Positions 1-5,315 of a stretch of DNA of 5,595 nucleotides are shown here, in pieces. Position 1 is the first letter of the stretch. Each line of letters starts with the position of its first letter. The translations under genes were made by a program, and so were the position numbers. The DNA is from Burkholderiales bacterium (GTDB lineage Bacteria > Pseudomonadota > Gammaproteobacteria > Burkholderiales > JAEUMW01), in assembly GCA_016791285.1 (NCBI GenBank), contig JAEUMX010000474.1, forward strand, positions 1 through 5,595, written 5' to 3'. Below the pieces are notes generated by a model. That model ran no database searches. It was not told the DNA's origin and was given only the letters and a program-made list of their open reading frames with translations.

Positions 1-1159
1 AGCTTCGCCGAGGTGGTGCACGAGTGCGCGCCTGCGCCTTTCGAGGCCCGCCTGGACCGCTGCCTCGCGGCGTGCGGCGCTGCTTCACCGCAGGAGATCG
101 ACTTTCGCAGTCTGGCGGATCTCACGCGGGATTTCCTCACGCTGTTCGAGGGGCAGACCGGGGCGCCGTTCCCGCAGGACCCGATGGCTCAGCTCGAGGC
201 GGCCACGCTCGCGGTGTTCCGGTCCTGGCGCGCGCCGAAGGCGGCGACCTACCGCCGGACCCAGGGCCTCGACGACGCCATGGGCACCGCGGTGACGGTG
301 CAGCGGATGGTGTTCGGCAATGCTGGAGGAATGTCGGGTGCGGGGGTGGCGTTCACGCGCGATCCTGCCACCGGCGAGAACGCGCTCTACATGGATTTTC
401 TGTTCAACGCTCAGGGCGAGGACGTGGTATCCGGACGGCGCGCGCTCGAGAACGAAGTGCCGCTTGGCCGGCTGCTGCCCGAGGCGGTGGATCAGCTCGA
501 GCGCGTGGCGCGCACGCTGGAGGAGCGCTTTCGCGATGCCCAGGAGCTCGAAATCACGATCGAGGACGGTGCCCTCTATCTGCTGCAGACGCGCACCGCC
601 AAGCGCACGCCGTGGGCCGCGCTGCGCATCGCAGTGGAGCAGGTGGAGGCGGGTCTGATCGACGCCGACGAAGGGCTCGCGCGGCTCGCGCAGATCGACC
701 TCGAGCACATACAGGAGACGAGCTTTGCGCGCCCGGACGAGGTCGAGGTGCTCGCACGCGCGGTGTCCGCCGGCATCGGCATCGCGACCGGGCGTATTGC
801 GCTCGACAGCGAGACGGCCGCGCGCTGGGCCGCGGAAGGCGAGGAAGTTGTGCTCGTCCGCAACGAAGCGGCGACCTCCGAAATCGCCGGCATCGCCGCC
901 TGCCACGGACTTCTCACGGCCGCCGGCGGCCGCACTTCGCATGCCGCCGTGGTGGCGCGCCAGCTCGGCAAGGTCTGCCTCGTCGGCTGCAACGATCTCG
1001 CGATCGACATGGCTGCCCGGCAATGCCGCATCGGGGGGGCGTGTGCTCGCCGAGGGCGACTGGCTGTGCCTCGACGGCAACGCGGGGCGCATCCTGGCGG
1101 GCCACCCCGAGGTCGTTACGCGTCGGCCAACTGAGTGGCTGCAGCGGGTGGAAAGCTAG
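1..1159 (+). CDS. Pyruvate phosphate dikinase-like protein, 5'-truncated by the window and frameshifted near its 3' end
   Basis: PPDK-type enzymes use ATP to phosphorylate a histidine on a swivelling domain and pass the phosphate to pyruvate, giving PEP. The frame is open from base 1, so the true start lies outside; the GTG at 13 is probably internal. Visible signatures are FPQDPMAQL, GTAVTVQRMVFGN, GVAFTRDPATGE, NAQGEDVVSG and LYLLQTRTAKRT, all from the ATP-binding half, then the phosphohistidine motif GGRTSHAAVVAR with catalytic His at bases 940-942. The reading frame shifts at the G run 1033-1039. In the shifted frame the protein continues VLAEGDWLCLDGNAGRILAG and stops at 1157-1159. Unshifted, it runs through non-family residues to 1134. 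Full PPDK has about 340 more residues forming the PEP/pyruvate barrel; none is encoded here. It may be a natural barrel-less form, whose phosphate acceptor is unknown, or a truncated gene. The family is clear; the exact reaction is not. Confidence 0.85.
1033..1039 (+). other. G7 homopolymer at the frameshift point
   Basis: Seven consecutive G follow CGCATC. Read as seven, the PPDK-like frame goes to ACARRGRLAVPRR and stops at 1134. Read as six, it gives RIGGRVLAEGDWLCLDG, which matches the usual end of a PEP-utilising mobile domain (GDWLCLDG...GRILAG). One extra G is therefore the simplest explanation, either as a sequencing error or as a real inactivating or phase-variable slip. Confidence 0.75.
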
Positions 1160-1384
1160 ACGGGCCGCCAGGGCAGCGCCGTCAGTGTCGCCGCCGCTGA
1201 CGAGTTCGCGTAAGGGGTAGCGGGGTCGGGGATGCGCTGTGGGGAAGGTTTACTGCGGGGGTAACTCGCTCTCACGGAACCCGCTCCCGTCAGCTCCTGC
1301 CCCAAGAAGACAGCGCGAATCCAACCGGTGATTCAGGAGGTCGCTCAACGCGGAGACGCCATCGACTCCTATCCAGCAGAGATC
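1160..1384. other. Intergenic region between convergent genes
   Basis: This 225-base stretch separates the stop of the PPDK-like gene (+) from the stop of the FAH-family gene (-). I see no convincing gene: short open frames here lack a ribosome-binding site and family-like protein sequence. It contains one hairpin near its left end. Composition changes across it, from the very GC-rich left gene to the more balanced catabolic cluster, so it may hold the boundary of an inserted segment. I found no inverted repeats or attachment-like duplications. Confidence 0.5.
1180..1202 (+). terminator. Possible hairpin downstream of the PPDK-like gene
   Basis: CGTCAGTG at 1180-1187 pairs with CGCTGACG at 1195-1202, eight pairs including one G-T wobble, around a seven-base loop. 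It starts 20 bases after the restored stop codon. No T-run follows, so it is not a classical intrinsic terminator; it could be a 3' stabilising hairpin or a chance structure. Confidence 0.3.
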
Positions 1385-2278
1385 TCACGGTCTGGCCCGC
1401 CGCATCCTCACGGTGTTCGACAGTTCTCCAAGCCCAGTGACGGCGACGCGCACCACGTCGCCCTCACGAAGGAAGCGCGGCGGCTTGAATCCAATACCCA
1501 CCCCGACTGGGGTTCCGGTGGCAATGATGTCGCCGGGCAGCAGCGTCATGGAGCGGGAAAGCGTTTCTATTAGGGTTGGTATGTTGAAGATAAGGTCCGT
1601 GAGCGGAGCTTCTTGGCGCAGTTCGTCGTTCACCCAGGTGCGCACCGTCAGCGATTCAATAGGCGCCTGATCCACTGTAGTAATCCATGGTCCGACAGGG
1701 CAGAATGTGTCAAGCGACTTCCCGACAAACCATTGGGCGTGGTTGCGTTGAAGATCCCTTGCAGTCACGTCGTTCAGTGCGATGAAGCCGAAAACCTTGC
1801 CAAGTGCTTCGTCATGAGGAACATTCCTGCACTCATCCGCCATGACGACTCCAATCTCCCCTTCGTAGTCCACTGATGAAGTGTTGGACGGGTCAAACAC
1901 AATGTCGTCGGTTGGTCCGGCAAGGGATGTGGTCGCCTTGGTGAAAATCTGAGGTGCGGTGGGAATCGCGCTCGTGGCGCTGGTCGCGTTGAATCCGCTC
2001 TGGTCGAACTCATGAGCATGATCGACATAGTTCTTTCCGACCGCGAACACATTTCGGGTCAGCGCCGAAAACGGCGCCAGGAATGTGATCTCGCTGAATT
2101 TCGCGCGTCCCGTGGCGGCGTTCAGAAGTTCGCCCTCCTGCACACGGCGTTCGATAACCGTGCGAACCGGGTTCAGGTCAAACGCCATGGCACCGGCGAT
2201 CAAGACGACCGTTTGCTTTTCTTCCTCGACCAAAGCAAGACTCACTCTCTGTTTGTGGATGACCCGAGCCAGTTTCAT
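1385..2278 (-). CDS. Fumarylacetoacetate hydrolase (FAH) family protein
   Basis: This 297-residue cytoplasmic enzyme belongs to the FAH superfamily, metal-dependent hydrolases, hydratases or decarboxylases acting on 2-oxo or 2,4-dioxo acids. The C-terminal catalytic fold is complete. VDYEGEIGVV carries metal ligands Glu139 and Glu141, and NDVTARDLQ carries Asp170. QWFVGKSLDTFCPVGPWI (about 183-199) and ATGTPVGVG (253-261) are standard family motifs. GKNYVDHAHE (81-90) matches the FAHD1-type lid segment, so His87 and Glu90 may be its catalytic pair. Residues 1-70 form the usual smaller N-terminal domain. The ATG at 2278 has GGGAG six bases upstream. It is the last gene of the minus-strand cluster, 189 bases after the dehydrogenase gene. 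Members share the fold but differ in substrate (acylpyruvates, oxaloacetate, 2-hydroxyhepta-2,4-dienedioate); the neighbours favour a 2,4-dioxo acid, which is inference. Confidence 0.93.
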   Translation of the reverse strand: MKLARVIHKQRVSLALVEEEKQTVVLIAGAMAFDLNPVRTVIERRVQEGELLNAATGRAKFSEITFLAPFSALTRNVFAVGKNYVDHAHEFDQSGFNATSATSAIPTAPQIFTKATTSLAGPTDDIVFDPSNTSSVDYEGEIGVVMADECRNVPHDEALGKVFGFIALNDVTARDLQRNHAQWFVGKSLDTFCPVGPWITTVDQAPIESLTVRTWVNDELRQEAPLTDLIFNIPTLIETLSRSMTLLPGDIIATGTPVGVGIGFKPPRFLREGDVVRVAVTGLGELSNTVRMRRARP

Positions 2279-2467
2279 GGTGCACTCCCAAATGGATTGT
2301 GTTGCGCAGATTGATGCATTGAAGACTTAGAGGGCGGCTACCTCACGACGACCATTGTTGGCTTGAACGGCTACACGGAGGTCTGCAGGGTGAAGTACAG
2401 GCCCCTCACTTGAGCACGGTACAGCAGAGCTGCGGTTGCATGAGCGCTTCTGGTGCTGTGGTCGCTA
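2279..2467 (-). other. Gap between the dehydrogenase and FAH-family genes
   Basis: These 189 bases separate two co-directional genes. I see no credible protein here; the longest readings on the minus strand are around ten codons or lack a start signal. The FAH ribosome-binding site (GGGAG, complement of 2285-2289) lies at its left end. CGGCTAC occurs twice (2335-2341 and 2368-2374), probably by chance. The gap is long for an operon, so the FAH gene could have its own promoter, but I find no convincing -35/-10 pair. Confidence 0.4.
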
Positions 2468-3622
2468 CTACTGAGCGAGAGCAGAACGGTCAATCTCGCG
2501 AACGCTGCGCGTACCGGTCAGAGCCATGGAGACGTCAAGTTCATCTCTAATGATGTCGATGGCCCTACTGACGCCAGCCTGACCAGCCGCGCCAAGCCCG
2601 TAGATGTAGGCTCGACCTACCATGCAAGAACGGGCGCCGAGCGCGAGTGCGCGGAGTACATCTTGCCCCGAGCGCACGCCACCATCGAAGATCACCTCTA
2701 CGTCGCCACCGACCGCGTCGACGATCCGAGCAAGCCTTGAGATCGACGAAGGAGCACCGTCGAGCTGACGGCCCCCGTGGTTTGACACCACAATCGCGGA
2801 CACGCCCAGGCTCGCGGCGATCTTCGCGTCCTCGACATCGAGAATGCCTTTGAGTACTAGCTTTCCGTTCCAGATGCCTCGGATCCAGTCAAGATCGTTC
2901 CAGCTGAGTGTCGGATCGAACTGCTTTGCCATCCATTGGGCCAGGGTGTTCACACTCTCCATGCCCTGAATATGGCCCGAAATGTTCCCGAAGTTCTTCC
3001 GCTTGCCTTTGAGGATTCCCCATGCCCACCGGGGTTTGGTGGCAACGTCAATTACATTGGCGAGGGTTATCCTGGGCGGGACGGTCATCCCGTTCTTCAC
3101 GTCGCAGTGACGCTTGCCAAGAATCTGAAGGTCCAGCGTTGGCATAAGGACACTGCAATTAGCGGCAATGGCCCTTTCGATAAGTGACTTACTGAAACCA
3201 CGATCGCGCATTACGTACAGCTGAAACCAGAATGGTCTGCTCGTCGCTTCGGCCACATCCTCGATCGAGCAGATCGACATCGTGCTCAAGCAGAAAGGAA
3301 TTCCTGCCTCGTTGGCGGCACGCGCAGCGTGAATCTCTCCATCACCATACTGCATGCCGCACAGGCCGATAGGCGCCAAAGCAAGTGGCAAGGACGAGGG
3401 CATTCCAACAATCTCGGTTCGAAGGTCTCGCTTGTCTACGTCGATCGCTACGCGTTGACGCAAGTCGATTGCATGAAGATCCGACCGATTCGCGCGCATG
3501 GTCGACTGGGAATACGAGCCGTGGTCGGCATACTCAAAGAACGCCTTGGGGACCCGCGCTTTGGCCATGTCTCGCAGATCATCGATGCAGGCGGCCATTT
3601 GCAGCTGGGTGGAAAACGGCAT
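2468..3622 (-). CDS. FMN-dependent alpha-hydroxy acid dehydrogenase (LldD / glycolate oxidase family)
   Basis: This 384-residue flavoprotein should oxidise an L-2-hydroxy acid to the 2-oxo acid, passing electrons to the respiratory chain or to oxygen. It is a full-length FMN TIM barrel. FEYADHGS near residue 31 supplies the substrate-contact Tyr; FWFQLYV (131-137) is the FMN/substrate strand; LVLKGI has the FMN-contacting Lys258. SNHGGRQLDG (280-289) holds the catalytic base His282 and substrate-binding Arg285, and DGGVRSGQDVLRALALGA (313-330) binds the FMN phosphate. MPTLDLQILGKRH replaces the TVDxP version of LldD, a form I associate with a broader alpha-hydroxy-acid oxidising group. The start is placed at 3622, where GGAG sits eight bases upstream. 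The in-frame ATG at 3733 would add 37 unrelated residues and overlap the tautomerase gene. It begins 52 bases after the tautomerase stop. Substrate is unknown; lactate is only one option. Confidence 0.93.
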   Translation of the reverse strand: MPFSTQLQMAACIDDLRDMAKARVPKAFFEYADHGSYSQSTMRANRSDLHAIDLRQRVAIDVDKRDLRTEIVGMPSSLPLALAPIGLCGMQYGDGEIHAARAANEAGIPFCLSTMSICSIEDVAEATSRPFWFQLYVMRDRGFSKSLIERAIAANCSVLMPTLDLQILGKRHCDVKNGMTVPPRITLANVIDVATKPRWAWGILKGKRKNFGNISGHIQGMESVNTLAQWMAKQFDPTLSWNDLDWIRGIWNGKLVLKGILDVEDAKIAASLGVSAIVVSNHGGRQLDGAPSSISRLARIVDAVGGDVEVIFDGGVRSGQDVLRALALGARSCMVGRAYIYGLGAAGQAGVSRAIDIIRDELDVSMALTGTRSVREIDRSALAQ

Positions 3623-3630
3623 GTGGTGGT

Positions 3631-3634
3631 CTCC
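3631..3634 (-). promoter_or_regulatory. Ribosome-binding site that sets the dehydrogenase start
   Basis: The minus strand reads ACGGAGACCACCAC before the ATG at 3622, so GGAG is spaced eight bases from the start. This supports 3622 over the upstream in-frame ATG at 3733, which lies inside the tautomerase gene. Confidence 0.7.
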
Positions 3635-3674
3635 GTTGTGATTGACGACGGGCGGGCCCGCCGTCCCAAACGCG

Positions 3675-4067
3675 TTAGACACTTGGCGCGTACTGCATCT
3701 CACCGTTACCGAAGGACCAGTCCTCGCGCGCAACGTCGATCAGGCTGATCCAGACATCCTGGATGCGCAAGCCGGCCTTGTGCGCGATGCCTTCGGCAAC
3801 AGCCTTGTAGAAGGCCTTCTTGACGTCAATCGTGCGGCCAGAATTCCACGTGACTTGAATGAACACGATGTTCGGGGTGTAGTCGATTCCGAGATATCCT
3901 TCCGCCGGATACACCAGTTCATCTTCCGAGTGGCGCGTGATGATCTGGAACTTGTCATTGGCGGGAACATTCGCGACATTGATCATTGCGTCATAAACGA
4001 CGTTACTCACGGTGCGCACGGTTTCTGCGGGGACTGTCTTCGCAATGTTGATTCGAGCGAGTGGCAT
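3675..4067 (-). CDS. Tautomerase family protein (Tautomerase_2 / MSAD-like)
   Basis: This 130-residue protein begins MPLARI, so Met removal would expose the N-terminal Pro used as general acid/base by the tautomerase superfamily. It interconverts enol and keto forms of 2-oxo acids, or in relatives hydrates or decarboxylates them. The length, about twice that of a 4-oxalocrotonate tautomerase monomer, fits the fused two-unit fold. Other family-like parts are VPANDKFQIITRH (34-46), VTWNSGRTIDVKKAFY (72-87) and EDWSFGNGEMQYA (115-127), close to the Tautomerase_2 pattern. By recall, malonate semialdehyde decarboxylase uses Pro1, Asp37, Arg73 and Arg75. Here the Asp is conserved (Asp38 with Met), one Arg aligns (Arg78) and the other is not evident, so MSAD activity is doubtful. 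The ATG at 4067 has GGAAG six bases upstream. It is the first gene of the cluster, facing the LysR gene. Confidence 0.9.
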   Translation of the reverse strand: MPLARINIAKTVPAETVRTVSNVVYDAMINVANVPANDKFQIITRHSEDELVYPAEGYLGIDYTPNIVFIQVTWNSGRTIDVKKAFYKAVAEGIAHKAGLRIQDVWISLIDVAREDWSFGNGEMQYAPSV

Positions 4068-4094
4068 TTTGGTCTTCCAAAGGTTGAGTGGACA

Positions 4095-4112
4095 TTCGCT
4101 TGATGGAGCGAA
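4095..4112 (-). promoter_or_regulatory. Six-base-arm dyad in the leader of the catabolic cluster
   Basis: TTCGCT (4095-4100) and AGCGAA (4107-4112) are perfect inverted repeats around TGATGG. It sits 28 to 45 bases before the tautomerase ATG, so it may form a short hairpin in the transcript leader or be a minor protein site. It has no T-run on either strand. Confidence 0.35.
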
Positions 4113-4122
4113 CGCGAGAAAG

Positions 4123-4142
4123 ATTACGCAGATCTGTATAAT
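4123..4142. promoter_or_regulatory. Interrupted 20-base dyad, candidate regulator site
   Basis: ATTACGCAGATCTGTATAAT is symmetrical: ATTA pairs with TAAT and CAGA with TCTG, with two mismatched pairs between (CG against TA). Its centre lies about 35 bases from the centre of the 4159-4177 palindrome, roughly 3.4 helical turns. LysR proteins often contact two sites in this way. It overlaps a TATAAT on the plus strand (4137-4142) that has no clear -35. Confidence 0.45.
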
Positions 4143-4158
4143 ACGTAAAGCGCATTAT

Positions 4159-4177
4159 TAGCATGATGATCATGCTA
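4159..4177. promoter_or_regulatory. 19-base palindrome, likely operator
   Basis: TAGCATGATGATCATGCTA has perfect nine-base arms around one central G. It is the strongest symmetry in the intergenic region. It lies between the candidate -35 and -10 of the leftward promoter and overlaps the candidate -10 of the rightward LysR promoter, so a protein bound here could affect both. The neighbouring LysR protein is the obvious candidate, though the palindrome does not show the T-N11-A spacing about its own centre, so another regulator is possible. Confidence 0.6.
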
Positions 4178-4181
4178 CACT
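4173..4181 (+). promoter_or_regulatory. Candidate extended -10 element for the LysR gene
   Basis: TGCTACACT fits an extended -10 (TGN followed by TACACT, four of six consensus bases). No good -35 stands at the right spacing. It overlaps the right arm of the 19-base palindrome, which would suit autorepression. The TATAAT at 4137-4142 is a competing -10. Confidence 0.3.
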
Positions 4182-4214
4182 GGCAATATTGTTAGCGAGC
4201 CCAATGGAGGGCTC

Positions 4215-4220
4215 GGGAGG
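4215..4220 (+). promoter_or_regulatory. Strong ribosome-binding site of the LysR gene
   Basis: GGGAGG stands seven bases before the ATG at 4228. It decides the start in favour of 4228 over the in-frame TTG at 4189 and ATG at 4204, neither of which has a comparable site. Confidence 0.75.
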
Positions 4221-4227
4221 CCGATCA

Positions 4228-5235
4228 ATGGTCGAAGAATTGAAAGCATTCGTTGCAGCCCTCGACAGAACTTCCCTCACGAAGGCCGCAGACGCATTAG
4301 CCCTTACGCAGTCGGCTGTGTCCCGTCGCATTCAGCATCTGGAAGAAGTACTTGGCGCCACGCTGCTTGACCGATCGAGTAAGCCTCCAACTGCCACGCC
4401 AGTCGGCCGGCGCGTGTATCAGGCCGCTATCGCGCTGTTGCGAGATCTCCATCGGCTGACCAGCATCGCCAAGGAGGACGAGGAGCCAAGCGGTGTTTTT
4501 CGGCTGGGGTTGCCTCAAGTGCTTGCAGACGTAGCGCTTTTCGAGATAGCGGTACGGATGAAGGCGAATTTCCCGGCTCTGGACCTCCAGTGCCGCACAG
4601 ACTGGAGTGCCGGCCTACAGCAAAGACTTTTCCACGGTGAACTGGATGCGGCGGCGTTGATGCTTCCTGAGGGGAGCGGACCTCCCGCCGGCATGCAGGC
4701 GAAGTTCGTCGTGACTTTGGACGTGCTCGTCGTCCAGGCCAAGCGCGATCCGATCGTCCCAAAATGCGCACGAGTGGTAGATCTTGCGGATCGGGAGTGG
4801 ATCTTGAACCCGCAAGGGTGCGGCTACCGAGCTGCACTACAACGTGCAATGGAGGGTGTCGGAAAGCAGATACGCTTGGGCGTGGATACGCACGGCACCG
4901 AAACACAGTTGCGACTGGTAGCGGCAGGGCTGGGTCTCGGGTTGGCTCCAAGAAGCTTGCTTGCGAAAAGTAGCTATCTGCAGGATCTGTCTCTGGTTAG
5001 CGTGCCGGACTTTTCGCTGAAGCTTGATGTTTGGCTCGTCCACGCAGCTGAAGTTGGGAACCTGAGCCGCGCTTTGGGCGTCCTCAATGCCGTTTTGGCG
5101 GAGGCATTTGCAGTTCACCCGCCATTGCGTTCGAAAGCTACTGGGCGGACAGACACGGAAATCGGCAGCAGCGCCATCGGTCGCGGGGATATCGGAACAC
5201 GACGCACGGGTTCCAATAAGCGCTTACGCCGATGA
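4228..5235 (+). CDS. LysR-type transcriptional regulator
   Basis: This 335-residue DNA-binding regulator has the usual layout. The N-terminal winged helix-turn-helix (about 1-60) includes SLTKAADALALTQSAVSRRIQHLEEVLGATLLDRS, cut here by position: helix-turn-helix about 16-37, wing near 50-60. A linker helix follows (about 60-85), then a periplasmic-binding-protein-like effector domain (about 90-295). GLGLGLAPRSLL (234-245) is the conserved segment near the effector cleft. The start at 4228 is set by GGGAGG. It is divergent from the tautomerase-dehydrogenase-FAH cluster and probably controls it and itself, with a pathway compound as co-inducer; this is inferred from position. The last 35 residues (about 301-335) are Arg/Gly/Ser/Thr-rich, beyond the usual end near 300, and may be a non-conserved tail read through after loss of an earlier stop. 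Confidence 0.93.
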   Translation: MVEELKAFVAALDRTSLTKAADALALTQSAVSRRIQHLEEVLGATLLDRSSKPPTATPVGRRVYQAAIALLRDLHRLTSIAKEDEEPSGVFRLGLPQVLADVALFEIAVRMKANFPALDLQCRTDWSAGLQQRLFHGELDAAALMLPEGSGPPAGMQAKFVVTLDVLVVQAKRDPIVPKCARVVDLADREWILNPQGCGYRAALQRAMEGVGKQIRLGVDTHGTETQLRLVAAGLGLGLAPRSLLAKSSYLQDLSLVSVPDFSLKLDVWLVHAAEVGNLSRALGVLNAVLAEAFAVHPPLRSKATGRTDTEIGSSAIGRGDIGTRRTGSNKRLRR

Positions 5236-5315
5236 CGACCATTCGCCTTTTCTATTCGCCGTTTTACAGTTAGTCTCTTATCACTGAAGAGTTGACGATT
5301 TTGGCAAAGAATTTG
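5236..5315. other. Short gap between convergent genes
   Basis: These 80 bases lie between the LysR stop and the stop of the rightmost minus-strand gene. They are AT-richer than the surrounding genes. A weak hairpin, CTCTT (5275-5279) with AAGAG (5287-5291), is followed a few bases later by TTTT (5299-5302). It could be a poor terminator for the LysR gene, but the stem is only five pairs. Confidence 0.3.

Larger units (their letters stand above)
4157..4186 (-). promoter_or_regulatory. Candidate promoter for the catabolic cluster
   Basis: On the minus strand TTGCCA (complement of 4181-4186, five of six consensus bases) is followed after 18 bases by GCTAAT (complement of 4157-4162, four of six). 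A weaker alternative is TTTACG (4149-4144) with TAATCT (4126-4121), 17 bases apart. That pair would put the palindrome near -54, a more usual LysR activator position. I cannot choose between them from sequence alone. Confidence 0.35.
4068..4227. promoter_or_regulatory. Divergent control region between the tautomerase and LysR genes
   Basis: This 160-base AT-rich gap lies between the two divergent start codons. It contains three dyads (4095-4112, 4123-4142 and 4159-4177) and candidate promoter elements for both directions. A LysR regulator beside a divergent target usually binds here, repressing its own gene and activating the target when a pathway compound is present. That role is inferred from layout; the dyads are seen directly. 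Confidence 0.75.

Noticed and set aside
85..1092. Long open frame of 335 codons on the minus strand opposite the PPDK-like gene
   Set aside because: It is a by-product of GC-rich codons on the other strand; its protein shows no family motif, while the plus strand encodes clear PPDK signatures.
1328..1573. Plus-strand open frame of 81 codons overlapping the end of the FAH-family gene
   Set aside because: Most of it is antisense to the strongly supported FAH coding sequence and it shows no recognisable protein features.
2335..2374. Direct repeat CGGCTAC
   Set aside because: Seven bases is expected by chance in a window of this size and nothing around it suggests an insertion or array.
3623..3733. 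Upstream extension of the dehydrogenase from the ATG at 3733
   Set aside because: It would overlap the tautomerase gene by 59 bases and add residues unlike the family; the ATG at 3622 has a well-placed GGAG.
4189..4227. Upstream LysR starts (TTG at 4189, ATG at 4204)
   Set aside because: Neither has a good ribosome-binding site, and the LysR fold begins at the ATG at 4228, which is preceded by GGGAGG.
4427..4951. Minus-strand open frame of 174 codons opposite the LysR gene
   Set aside because: Its Pro/Arg/Ser-rich product resembles no family and it lies wholly within the LysR gene on the other strand.
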